Assembly: GCA_027924585.1 (NCBI GenBank)
Contig: BSBM01000190.1
Span: 3,110,501-3,174,500, forward strand
DNA from: Larix kaempferi
Lineage: Eukaryota; Streptophyta; Pinopsida; Pinales; Pinaceae
Reading direction: 5' to 3'
DNA: 64,000 bases
The position numbers and the translations under genes were made by a program. This document shows, in pieces, positions 41,549-53,092 of the stretch; the first letter of the stretch is position 1, and every line of letters begins with the position of its first letter. The notes beneath the pieces are model-generated. The model was not told where the DNA came from. It did no database searches and saw only the letters and a list, made by a program, of their open reading frames with translations.

Positions 41549-43241
41549 GCAGGGAGGGTGAATAATACCATAGGTCATGTAACCATTCCCCCTAATTAAG
41601 TGAGTTTAAGCAGTCCATTACAAGGGTAAGCATCTCATAACAAAATACATATAATAAATGAAGCTAAGGCTAACCATACATCTAACACATGTAAAATTAG
41701 CAATGCATTAAACTCATGCAACTGAATGAAGCATTCAACCAACACTTACCCTTCCACTCAGGCTTACACATGGTCTACCTATTGCTCACATTCATATAGC
41801 ATTCATTCAACAGCTTAAGTAAAACAACATAATAATATTAATGTGAAATAACATCATTCATTCCACAGAATGCTTATCTTTGTATCTTGAAGTTTCCCCA
41901 ACAACTGGCTAAGTGAGAGAAATGTTCCACCCAACCTTAGGTCTTTGTCCATCCTATACTCTTTCAGCTGAGAGACCACCCCCGAGCTGGGCTATGTATC
42001 CATTAAAGAGGGATAGGTAGGCTCTCTAACAATCAAGATCCACTTCAATGCTAAGCCAACCTATAGCTGGGTTTATCAAGCAACCCCGAGAACATACTCA
42101 TGCTAAGCCACCCTACAATTGGGTTTATCAAGCATACACATGCTAATCCAACCTGCAGTTTGTTTTATCAAGCATATGGGTAACAGGGAGGATATTGCTA
42201 ACTAGTGAGCTCAACCATAGAGCTACAAACATCTCAATCACTCAGCAAATATGGATCCCACATTATCTACCTCACCCAACACAAGGAAGGTCCTCTTCTA
42301 TGCTGCACAGTCCCTCAAGGCCCCTTCCCTTTCAGTGCTATTCAGGGTGGGAATAAGAAGGTCCAATTGATAGTTCTATTCTATTACAGCCTTGACTAGG
42401 TTTATCAAGCATTCCAACCCAAAACCTACCTTTTACATATGCTAAAAAAGCTGGTTCATCACAGGGTCGCGGACTGAGATCTATCCCGCAACTCAACTCT
42501 CTGCTCACGGAATTCTAGGCTTCACACAGATTCCTAAAGCCATTCACGCCCTATAATCCTCCTTCAGGCTCGTCTTCAACGTTCTACCCACAGATAATGC
42601 ATACGCGCATGATTCCTATGGCATTCAGCTTCACTACTACGACTCACATAGGAAATATCGTTGTCTTCTTTTATCTTAGGTTGTTCCTATGCTTTGGGAT
42701 CCAAAGAAGTATGGATCAATAGTGCACAACATAATAGAGTTCCTCCCGGCTTCTTTGGAGGGTCTTGCGCATCCCCCCAAAGCGAAGACAAACAACGAAC
42801 CCCCTTCTCAGATCTCAACCCCATTTTTATCTCCTGCGAATATCCTCTGCCGACTTTCCTTCTCCATGTTCTGTAACGGAATCCGTACTCATAGAGGGAA
42901 TCAAATAGGTTACCCCCTTCCCAAGTGGCAGCATGGGTCACCATCCCACAACCCCCTCACCTCTCCCTAGTGGATACCTTTGCCCCCTTCTCATTAGATG
43001 CCTCACTTAACTAGTTTTGGGTATTTCATTGCAATATTAAACATTTACATCAATTACAAAATTTTATGGCTTAATAACACATGCATAGCCCCACTGTGAA
43101 ATACTTTCCTATGAAAGAAAGCCTTAAGCATCCACTAGTGGGGCCTTGGGATTGAGCTCCACACTAGGGTCAACTCACATTGCACAAACACAATATTTTC
43201 ATTGAGGCCAACAATTACTAATGCAGGGTAGGGGTATTATA
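41549..43241 (-). repeat. Element E 5' LTR, U3 portion
   Basis: Continuation of the E LTR after A. Its right 300 bp match 586-883. No ORF of interest. Ends at TATTATA (43,241). GATAT (43,242-43,246) would be the TSD of E, but the partner is outside the window. Confidence 0.75.
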
Positions 43242-44747
43242 GATATCATATGAGAAAGTTATGCCAATTTTACCAATCTTCACCAAAGAACAAAAATGAT
43301 CCCAAAAATTTCCATGCTAGCTCCTCCACAAAATTTCATACTTTTTTCTCGAAGGGTTTCAAAATTTAGAAGAGAGTTCAAGAGATTGAATAATGATGAA
43401 ATGCGAAGTTCCATCTCCTATTTATACCCACCAAGATGCCTTTAGTTTGCTTTAGGGCCAACGTTTCTCTTGTCCTTAAATTTAGTATCTCCATATTTTA
43501 AGGGGTACTTGAATCGGTCAACACCGCACTTCAAGGATTCATCATGTAACTTTAACATGCCTTCATGATCACTTCATATCTTCATCAAATGGTATTTGGG
43601 GCTTCTCCTCCTCATACTTAGTGGACACATCATTATTCCTTTCGGGGTTTCTTTCCTCTTCATGTGGTCCCATCATCAATACTTTGGGGTTATGTGGACC
43701 CATCATCAATACTTTGGGGGATTCTTCCTACTTCAAACCAATATTGATTTGAACCAACTTTAGGGACCTTTAGGGCCTTCTTCATCATGGGTCATTTGAT
43801 GCCAACATCATGGTCATGTGGACCCAATAACATTATTTTAAGGTTTTGTTGACATAGTTTGGTTGACAGAGTTTCACTTTGCACTGCTGTCAACAAAAAT
43901 CGACATAGACTCAAGCATCAGACCAAAAAGGCTTTACCATTTCCTGCAACACTTGTAGAGCGAGTGAAGTCTCACCCGATATGTCTAAGGGGTCTGCAGG
44001 AACCAAGTTTCCGCAGTTGTAAGAAGACATGCATTATCTCACACTCATTTGCAACATAATATAGAGATTCACATCTGCATTAGAACATCACTTTATCAAC
44101 CTATCGACCACATCTACTTAACCATTATCTTCATCCGTGTGCATGCATTATCAAAACAAATTATTAAAGCATACTTAATAGATCCGATATAACATAACTA
44201 CGATTTCATTCATAAAAGCATATAGAACCATGTAGAGACGTTAAACATTGCGACGACACATATTCAATCATATTGCGATAAATAAAAAGGAGATAAAGAC
44301 ATAGATCAATCAATCATTCTCACTATTCATCAACAAACTTAGAACAACAACCACAATCTGAGAAATAAAAAAGATCAAAACCGGATAGATGATCCCATAG
44401 ATCGATCAAAAGATAGATATCTTATGTCTGTGCCAAAAAGATATATTCAAATATAGATTTGAAGGTGTCATTAAGATTACAATCATACTCCTATTTATAG
44501 GCTCACTTGGCCATTACAAAAATGGTCCAAATGAACCATTCCTAACTAACTTAACCAAATATTCCGCATTTTTCGGCTCTTTTACCCTTCACAACTGGTC
44601 CTTTTTTCCCGTCGATGATCCTTTCATCACTAGGAGGTACCGCACTTGTGCTCTCTAGACCCATGCCAATAGACCCCCAACACAAACTTGTGGCTCGCCC
44701 AGACCATGCAGATCCCTTTGGAATGCTTATGAATTAAATTCGAGACT
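43242..44747. other. Uncharacterised AT-rich region, part 1
   Basis: No supported gene. Two minus-strand TATA-box-like sites are GGGTATAAATAGGAG (about 43,423-43,437) and GCCTATAAATAGGAG (about 44,489-44,503), each with similar surroundings, suggesting remnants of LTR or other transposon promoters. GTGGACCCATCATCAATACTTTGGGG occurs twice near 43,660-43,720. Confidence 0.45.
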
Positions 44748-45030
44748 GTTACACTTGAGATCCACTTTCTCATTCACAAGATCGCACAAAGGCCCAAGTG
44801 AAGAGGATACGGTGGCTCAAAAAAATGTAAGAAAAAAATGAAATCTACTCTGTTACATGTGAGATCCACTTTCTCATTCACAAGATCGCACGAAGGCCCA
44901 AGTGAAGAGGATACGGTGGCTTGAAAATAAGATGCTTGAAAAATCAAATCCTAAACTATTACACTTGAGATCCACTTTCTCATTCACAAGATCGCACAAA
45001 GGCCCAAGTAAAGAGGATACAGTGGCTAGA
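44748..45030. repeat. Three tandem copies of a 105-bp unit
   Basis: GATCCACTTTCTCATTCACA followed by AGATCGCAC-AAGGCCCAAGTG and AGAGGATACGGTGGC begins at 44,748, 44,852 and 44,958. The 65-bp core is nearly identical in the three; the spacers between cores differ. Confidence 0.9.
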
Positions 45031-46232
45031 ACACAACTTATCACAAGAAAATTGAGATCTAAAGCTACAACTTCCTCTAATTGTGCAAGAGTATAATGAA
45101 AATACTTGTAAATCCAAAACAAAATTTGACTGGTTAAAGCTTGTGTTTGTTTTTGGAAGAAAATAGTTTTCAAAATAACTCAACGTGTGATGTTAAAATT
45201 TTTTTGGTTTTCAATTAAAATGAGTTCAAATGATCTTTTCAAATGTTAGAACTGAGATTTGGTTTCATGTTTCAGATATGGAAGTTTATGAGATTCAGAA
45301 ATTAAAGGGCCTTAATGTTCTTTGAACAAATCTTGATATTTTGTCAATTTTTGTGATTTGCAAACTCTTAAATGAATAAGATTTTTGTAGATATCAGTCC
45401 TAATTTTATTCAATCAGGGAACAAACAACAACATATAACTTGAAGCAAATGAATCTACCACAAATTTAAGAAAAGTTTGAAATAAATGTCAATTTGGGCC
45501 ATTTTTGGAGGTTTTTGGTAAGAAATTCCAAATCTAAGGAGCTCAAACCCTCCCAAATTTTCCTTAACTAGTGGTAAACTAATCCTAAGAAGTTTAAAAA
45601 TCTTTTTTAAGGTCTGCAAGTACAAAAATAAAGCCTCAAAGCTGCCCTAAAACAATGAAAATTCAAAACTAGGTGTATTTTCAAGGTTATTCTTCATGTT
45701 TTTGTTTTTTAATTTTTGCAAATTATGAAAGGAGTCAAAAGTATTTCAAATATAAGTCCCAATACTATCCAATCAGGTACCTAATAGAAAAATATGGCTT
45801 TAAGAAAGTGGATCTAACACCAATTTAAAAAAACAATTGGAAAGAAATGACAATTTGGGCTATTTTTAGTGGTTTTGGGAGGAAAAATTGCCAATCTAAA
45901 GATATTAACCCAAACTCTTGAAAAATTTTCAAAAAATTTAAAAGTTAGTGATAAACTGATATTAAAATATTTAGAATCCTTAATAAGTTCTGCAAATTAA
46001 AAAATATAGGCACCAAACAGCCCCAAAACAAAGAGATCTCAAAACTAGTTCACAATTCATGCAAATCTGAAGCATGGAGGCTTTGAAGCTTACAAAAGTT
46101 TGAAAATATCCCAAATATTTGGCTAAGGAGGATCAAAATGAGGTCTGTACTCTAATATCAGATATTCCTAATCCCATACAAGAAGAAAAGATCAGCAAAA
46201 CAAAGGAAAGAGAGAAGAATTGGGCACAAATC
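45031..46232. repeat. Diverged tandem duplication of about 360 bp
   Basis: Roughly 45,340-45,690 and 45,691-46,050 are diverged copies. Shared landmarks in order: CAATTTGGGC-ATTTTT, a GTGGTTTTGGGAGG-type block, AACCC, TAGTGGTAAACT/TAGTGATAAACT and CTGCAA-TACAAAA. No coding signal. Confidence 0.65.
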
Positions 46233-46622
46233 TCAAGAAAAACCTTCAATGCACTCTCTAGCAAAGGAGGCTGAAATCTAGCTTGTTCTTTGAAGTTTTT
46301 GAGAGTGTAGGAGTGGATATAGGCCGATTTTGAGCCTATAAACCTAAAGCATAGTTTATTTAAGGGATATTAAGGCATTCTTAGAGTAGATCTGAAAAGT
46401 TTAGAACACCAAAAATGAAGAATTTTTCAAGAAAAAACCTTCAATGCACTCTCTATCAAAGCAAGCTGAAATCTAGCTTTATCTTTGAAGTTTTTGGGAG
46501 TATAGGAGTGGATCTAGGCCGTTTTTGAGCCTATAAAACTATAGCATAGGTTCTTGATGGGATCTTAAGGAAAATATGGAGTACATCTGAAAGGTTAGAA
46601 CACCAAAAATGAAGAAATTTGG
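46233..46622. repeat. Tandem duplication of a 195-bp unit
   Basis: CAAGAAAAACCTTCAATGCA begins at 46,233 and again near 46,428; each copy ends with GAACACCAAAAATGAAGAA. The copies are highly similar, so this duplication is younger than the neighbouring 360-bp one. Confidence 0.88.
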
Positions 46623-47459
46623 AAGAAAAAACATAAATTTTAAAGAAAAATCAACTAGTATGGTCACCAATTTGATAATAGCTTTAAGTGTAGTGTTAGA
46701 TCTACTTTAAACATGCTATATTACTATGAAATGGTGAGTTCCAATGTCAGATATGAAATTATTAACTAAAATTCCTTAACATCTTATCCAGTTTAGAATT
46801 CAAACTAAACTTGATAACAAAAACTCAAACTCTTAAATGGAAGGAAAATTGAATCATTTCATTAATAGAAATGAAGAAGATACATACTTAAAATGATTGA
46901 GATGAATCCATCCTCCTTTTCCATGAGCTTTCCTTTCTCCACCCTTGCCTTTGATGAAGAAACCAAGCTTTCCAATCCTCCAAATCTCTCCCACATTCCT
47001 TTGCTCTTCCTTTTGCCTCATTTACCATGCCCCAAATGCCTTTGTTTTATAGCATTGGGAAATGGGCTCTCAAGTTTCTCTTTTGAATGTGGGATACCTT
47101 TTCATGATTTTTTATTATTTTCTCTCAAAAACCCACTTTCCATAGTATTTTTAGGTTTTTTTCACAACTTTAGCATATTTAAGTACAATTACTGCACTTT
47201 TGTGCGTTTCTTCTCACTGTTGACTGATGGAGACAAGATTTAAGCCTTCAATTGAGTACTTCAATCACTGAACCTTGTCTCTTTAGGCTCCTTCTTTCTT
47301 CACTCAATCCTTCCAGTTATGGAAGTAGTGATTAGATCAGAGAGGATTGTTCTCTTCTGTACTTGTCTTCTGTCTTCATGTTGCGGGCGCATAGTAAAAG
47401 TATGCTTCTGCCTTCACTTTGTTAAGGGTGTTAATTGATTGTTAACAGAAACTGCTGGT
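46623..47459. other. Uncharacterised region, part 2
   Basis: No supported gene. A 116-codon plus-strand frame at 46,893-47,243 is Phe/Leu/Pro-rich with no recognised motif and is probably chance. Confidence 0.4.
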
Positions 47460-47880
47460 ACGTTTACCTACATGTGGAAGTCATAATATGCTGCCTTAAC
47501 CTGGTAGACAACTTCCTTTACCAACACCTTAAGTGCTGTGCAGTATTCCACTTCCTGTTTTGTCGGGTGTTCATTACTCATCTGCTGCGCTTTCTCCGAA
47601 TCTTCCTTGATCTTCATCATTCCTTCCATTTCTTTGACCGCTAACTGCTCGGCTTTTTATGCAGCTCATCCAAGTGTGTTGTTCTCTGTTGCTTCCTTGT
47701 GCACGCCTTGTTGACCCGATGCTGAAGTTCTTTTAGCTCTTTTTCCTTTGTCATTTGCACTAGTAGGGGTATTGCCTTAAGTGATCCCATCAATACTTGA
47801 AGTTGTGGTTCTGCTTCGCCTAGTTGCACATTCAACTGGTGCAATTTATCATCCTATATTAAACTACCCCAAAATTGTGC
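47460..47880 (-). pseudogene. C-terminal coiled-coil fragment of an unknown element ORF
   Basis: The longest clean part is 47,641-47,844: HQLNVQLGEAEPQLQVLMGS, then QMTKEKELKELQHRVNKA. After a frame change it continues as AVKEMEGMMKIKEDSEKAQQ and VLVKEVVYQVKAAYYDF. Heptad-like and rich in Lys, Glu and Gln, it resembles the coiled-coil end of the C 3' ORF in character and order, not in identity. B cuts it at 47,886, so the start may lie right of the window. Confidence 0.45.
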
Positions 47881-47886
47881 TACATC

Positions 47887-48815
47887 GTTTTTGGAGAAAA
47901 CTCACTATGGCTTGGGGTAGACCACAATAGACACTTGACTACTAGAAATCAACTCAATTCTCAATGCTATTCTATATAAATGACAACGCTAAGATAATGA
48001 AGAATATAACCAACCTTGATCCAAACATTTGATGTAGATCCTCATTGGAGCTTTTCAATCCGTGCACTTGAATCTGCAAATTAGTCTTGACAGCAAATAT
48101 ACAACAAGTACATATAATATATAAACGACATTAACATCATCAATAGCAATGGCCCACGATATTACAAGTAAATGCAACCCAATGTGGTATAAACAACATT
48201 CACAACATTAATGGACGAGAATATGAGTATTTCTATTAATAAGCAACAAGAAGTATAATGTGATACGACCTCTTGGCGACAACTAGGCTGAACCAAGAGC
48301 TGGGTCAATCCACTTGCGCCTCCACCACTTCAATCCTCCATGGAATGGCAAACTCAAAATATGATAGGAGTTTGGAAGGTGAACATAAAGGGTTCACAAC
48401 TACAAGGATCAATGAGTGTAGACTCAAGATAGGGAAAAAATCCACTAGAGTTCTCTTGCTCTTCTTTCTCCTCCCATCCATAAGCCATATGTGCTCAATA
48501 TATAGTCCTCTCAAAGGTAAGTGAAAAGACACATCGAGGCGTTTCGGGGAAAATGGAGGGCCAAAGGTCACCCTATGACCACTTTTTGGGAGTAAAAAGT
48601 AATAAACTAGTAATTTTTACCATTTTACATGCTACCCGCAGGCTATAGTGATGCAAATCGCGGGTACGCCCGCTGTAATGATGCAGCTAGCGTACAAGGG
48701 AAAAAATAGGGAAAAATAGTGTCTGGAGGATATAAAGTGGATTTGAGTCAGTGAAATGGATCCTCTAGGCCAAAGAATGTTGATACTCATAAGGTGGAAA
48801 ATGACGTTGTAATAG
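47887..48815 (-). repeat. 3' LTR of element B
   Basis: 929 bp aligned in reverse with both A LTRs. The terminal dinucleotides are decayed at both ends (GT at 47,887, TA at 48,814-48,815). AT-rich CTATATA motif lies near 48,497-48,505. Confidence 0.85.
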
Positions 48816-50760
48816 ATGCCCCCTAATGTGTGAGGTCAGAGATTGATGCTACAATGGCCGAAATACATTATAAATCTCAGAAATGGAGTGATGGAGACAC
48901 AAGTGGAAGGAGCAACTCACTCGTCATAATACAATAGTATCCCTTAATACATGTCGGTAGTACAACAATCTGATACAATGGCCATGAATAAGCAGTACAT
49001 AGTGAATACATGTCATAAGTGATCATAGCCATGATCCCTCTGCAGTAAGATATGGTCTCCTGTTGAGAAGGAAACAACTAGTGCAAACTGGAGGTACAAA
49101 CTGCTGATATCTAAGAGGTGATATCTCATATGTAAAGTCATAATCATAAGTAGCATACTGAATGCCACTATCACCTGGGGTCTTCTACACAAGTCTTTGA
49201 CGGTGCAAGTCCCATCAAGTGAATAAAGGAGTTGAGGTCGAACCTGATGTGACATCATCTGATTACAGGTCAATGATGTATATCGTTAACAGACGCGAGA
49301 TAACCCACCAATAATGAAAATGGGCATGAAGGCATAGATCACAATCATTGGAGTGTGAATAGATGAGTTGAAGTCGAACACTAGGATGAATCCATCGATC
49401 AGGGGACATTGATGTATTCCCAAAACTGTCGATGGCGAGAGAACCTGCCACTAATGACTGCAAGCCTCAAGGTACTCAACCGAACTCTAAGCCTCAAGTT
49501 TTGGAATAAATGGGTTGAAGTTGAGGGAACGAGACTCGCTGGAAGGAGGGCATTAAGGCCTCCCCCATCAACCAACACGAGGTACCAGCTACGCTAAAAG
49601 ATTTGGAAGAACTCAGGTGAAACGGACTGACTCAATAAGGATGGCCGACATGCAATAGTCAAGAGATCTGAGGAGTGGCCGACTCTGGTTTCAGGACTTC
49701 CTTTGAACAAGAGCATGAGCAGATGGATAGACTTAGGCAGCATAGACTTGATATAGACTGTGTGATGTAGGAGGCACCACAAATAATGATTGGAAGCTTA
49801 ACCAATCGGTGGAGTAAACTGAGAAACAAGTATAGCTCTTAAGGTCCGACTATAGTCCTAACTCATAATGTATGGAGTGGAATGAATGCTCTGTTCAAAG
49901 GAGACACAACAACTTCCAACAAGAAGTAGTAACCACAATCCCGTCCGGCTTTTTGGAATATTTGATTTTTTTGGTCCTTTTCATATTTAAGAAAGCTTGA
50001 AAAAGAATAAAATTGATTATAGTACAACAAGTGAGGGAACGAGTGTCAAATAGCGAGCAGACTAGTTCCAAGCAGTGGAACATAACTATGATCAATGCAA
50101 GGAAGTGCATGCAGGAGGCGAACACTCGGGGGGGATGTTCCCCCAAGGTCAAAAGGTCATCAAATTGTGGATGATAAATGTAAGCAATGCAGGGCTCGAC
50201 AGGAAAAAGTGCTTAGGCACCAGGATAATAACAAAGTAAGTAGGAGCCAACACAAGGCTCAAGCGGCAAGCAGGATGATGCAATGCAATCACAACTTGAT
50301 ATAAACGGGGGAATCCTTATGGGAGATGTCCAGCATAAGACAAAGTAGAGTATGAGTCTTTATCACAATGTCATGGCGTAACTACAAAGGACTCCCAATC
50401 CCAAGGACAAACAACGACATGGGCACCATAATGCAAAAAGGGGTTCTATCTAGGGTACCCTTGTTCAAAAAGGACCTACCGCCATATAATGACACTTCTA
50501 TAATAGTGTGAAGGTTCTGTGTCAGTTAAGAAGCGGGGTCGCACCTAGGGTTTATGAAAGTGGTCAAAAGGTCAAATGCATAATGCATATGAAATGACAT
50601 CTAACCTATATGTCAGGTGTGAAACGTACCTACCATAGGTGTGAAATGATCAGAAACAACTTCCACCGAAGAGATCTAGTCAAAAATGCTACTCCAAGAC
50701 ATTATATTAGTCCAAAACAACATATAACGACGAAAACTATAGACAAGTGAGTCTTGAAAA
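48816..50760 (-). other. Polypurine tract and 3' untranslated tail of element B
   Basis: TAGGGGGCATC (reverse, 48,816-48,826) then 1.9 kb collinear with 38,668-40,610. No coding signal shared with A. Confidence 0.7.
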
Positions 50761-50770
50761 TTATAAATAG
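50761..50770 (+). promoter_or_regulatory. TATA box of the antisense gene of B
   Basis: TTATAAATAG, same core and setting as 38,658-38,667 in A. A start near 50,795 would give a leader exon of about 110 bases to the donor at 50,903. Confidence 0.55.
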
Positions 50771-50903
50771 TAACAAAAATTTACAATTTACAATTCATTT
50801 TTACTATTCACCCATTTGGAGTTTTGTGGTTAGTTTTCACCTCAAAGTTCAGTTGTTGATTCTAGGAGCTATAGGCGTTCGATCACCGAACCATCAGGAG
50901 CAG

Positions 50904-51170
50904 GTTGGCAATCTCATCCCCACCCTCCATTTCAATGTTTTTAATTTCATTTTCTGTTTTTTAAAAATTTTGTTTGGCCATGCCCTACATGGTCATGGCA
51001 CTACCCGCGGGCTATAACTATGCGGGTCGCTGGTAGGGTTAGGTACGCATAGTCAAAGCACACGTTGACCGTGGGTACCCACCTTTGTGAGCACAACTAC
51101 CCGCAGATACGGCCGTGAAGTTAGTTTTTTAAGCAAAACTGACCAGATCTTTGGGCTTTTCTCTTTCCAG
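50904..51170 (+). other. Candidate 5' leader intron of the antisense gene of B
   Basis: Donor GAGCAG|GTTGGC, acceptor GGGCTTTTCTCTTTCCAG|GATGG. It contains CTACCCGCGGGCTATA (51,001-51,016), a block shared with the A-family LTRs and leader. Confidence 0.5.
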
Positions 51171-51171
51171 G

Positions 51172-52027
51172 ATGGTTCTAGAGTGGAGAGAGAACATGAC
51201 CTAGTAGATGATGCCATTCGTAACGATGTGCGTGCACAGCAAGTGCTACAAGCATGTGGTTTATACAAATTTTGGAGCATAGGGGGTTTGAGGGCCCAAA
51301 ACCTATTGCTCGAGCGTTTGATAGACTATTGGGATGTTGAAGCACAGAACTTCAACCTAGACGGGAAAATACTTTCACTGGAGGTGGAAGATATCTACTT
51401 CATCACAAGTTTATGCTGCGGAGGTGAGGTGGCAAGCCTTCGGTCTCGAACTGTGGGTGGTGGGCTCACCATCCCTGACTACATAGAGAGGCATTGTGCT
51501 CCAAATACTTGGGTAGTGGGAAGTCAGGTGCCCATCCGAGCCATAGTCAACCTGAGCATGAAGGTTGTCGTGGCAACTTTAGTGCGGATTATTGGTTCAA
51601 AAGCTCTTCACTAGGCATCCAGGCCAGTTATGTTCTATGCATCACAGTGTATGCAGCCTATGATATTTGACTGGTGTACTACGCTACTGGGGTCCATGAA
51701 GACCTAGCTGACAGAGTGCAAAGCAGGGGGATGCGAAAAACCTCGGGTATGGCAATATTTTGTGCAGCTTCTTCTTCGAGCGGGTTATGGGGCTCAGTCC
51801 AAGGGTTGAGGTCCCTCCTCATAGTCTCCGCGACCCAGCCATGACCTGGTGGGCCGAGGTCTTGACGTGACAGGGTGGTGACCATCAGGAATCACCATAT
51901 ACAGAGGAGTTCTTTTACTGGTGGGATCGACAGATCATATCGATAGATGACTACCCCTATGTAGGGATAGACTTCCGGTAGGATCGAGACATGCCGGTCC
52001 CACTAGATGTAGCCTTTTGAGACATTG
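51172..52027 (+). pseudogene. Antisense accessory gene of B, exon 1 (plant-mobile-domain-like)
   Basis: Parallel to 37,402-38,258 of A. After a frame change close to the start it reads EREHDLVDDAIRND, QQVLQACGLYKFWSIGGLRA, LLLERLIDYWDVEAQNFNLD, GKILSLEVEDIYFITSLCCG and WVVGSQVPIRAIVNLSM. A second frame change is near 51,722. Three TAG stops (51,612, 51,705 and 51,978) face CAG in A. Ends at donor ATTG|GTGAGT (52,027/52,028). Confidence 0.68.
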
Positions 52028-52376
52028 GTGAGTACTCTTTTTAGGTTTTTGTGTATTAAATTTTTATGGATTTTTGATTATATATGTAAATGCAAGACCC
52101 GATGGTTTTTCGAGACATTGTCACCGGGGTAGGGGTGATGAGATGGTAGGTGCTGCAGCAGAGCGGACACTATAGAATCTGCAGTCCAACATATCACGGA
52201 TGACTTCCAGGGTACCACAGGCAAAGGTGGCATAGCTTCCAGAGGATATGCAGCGCCAAGTAGTGGGGGTGCCAAGCAACTGGGTGCGACTACTACAACG
52301 TGTCGCGAATGCAGTGCAATATTTTTATTAGACACATCCTGTCGAGGCAGCAGCTAGGCCCCCTTGTAGGCAGTAG
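52028..52376 (+). pseudogene. Antisense accessory gene of B, truncated intron and exon 2
   Basis: The intron donor is kept but its acceptor half is lost (about 70 bp against A). Exon 2 from about 52,096 reads RPDGFSRHCHRGRGDEMVGA, then NISRMTSRVP and PEDMQRQVVGVPSNWVRLLQ, ending at TAG 52,374-52,376, the same position as in A. It shows the exon without the 1-kb insertion found in A. Confidence 0.55.
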
Positions 52377-52552
52377 ATATATCAGGATCTCATTTTTGTA
52401 TCGATATGTATATTTTTGAGGGCTACGGGCTCCATCTTTGTATCATGACACCACCATTTTTTGGACATATTATTTATAAAAAATTTGGTTCTCCAGTTCT
52501 ACTATATGTGTGTATGTACAAATGTGTGAATGTCTTCTTTTATTTGTGTGCT

Positions 52553-52981
52553 TCATTGTGAATGTGACAAATGCCAATCTAATACATAGTTAGCGTATGC
52601 ATCAGATATATGATTGACACTTCTTGGAACATGAATGTACGTAATTGAAAAAAAATGTCGTTCCAAGAGTCTTACCCTTAGGAATTTTCGTAGTAGCGTA
52701 AGATCTCACACACGGTACTGCCGATTCAGCTGAGACACAACTAATTGTGAATCCAAGAGGATTTCTAAAGACTGGATACCATGTGAAATAGAATCCTGAA
52801 GTAGCTTAATGACGGCACTATACTCAACCACATTGTTAGATGTAGGACCAAGACAAGCCCCTCCTGAGGACACAACTAGGTGGTCAGCTGAGAAAATAAC
52901 CCAGGGAGCATAAGCAAGCTGCTGTGTATGATGGCTAGCACCATCCACGAATCCTAAGAATGTGGGAAACTCTGCTGACAT
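52553..52981 (-). pseudogene. Element B second RNase H (archaeal type)
   Basis: Open from Met 52,981 through FVDGASHHTQQLA, NNVVEYSAVIKLLQD and LLDSQLVVSQLN to YRV, then one TGA (consistent with CGA loss), then the frame continues LTLLRKFLRVRLLERHF and ISDAYANYVLDW to the stop at 52,553. All four acidic residues are kept. One point change is the only visible lesion. Confidence 0.83.
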
Positions 52982-53092
52982 CTGTCAATCAAACAGAAGC
53001 TAATCAGAAAACCTGAAAACCAAGAGAAAGCTAAACTATGTACATAAGTAACTATACAGTAGTATACAAAATTATTAGCCTGAACCAGAGGT

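Noticed and set aside
46893-47243. Small host gene with a 116-codon ORF
   Set aside because: Composition is Phe/Leu/Pro-rich, there is no recognisable motif, no splice context or conservation can be seen, and it lies in repeat-derived DNA.
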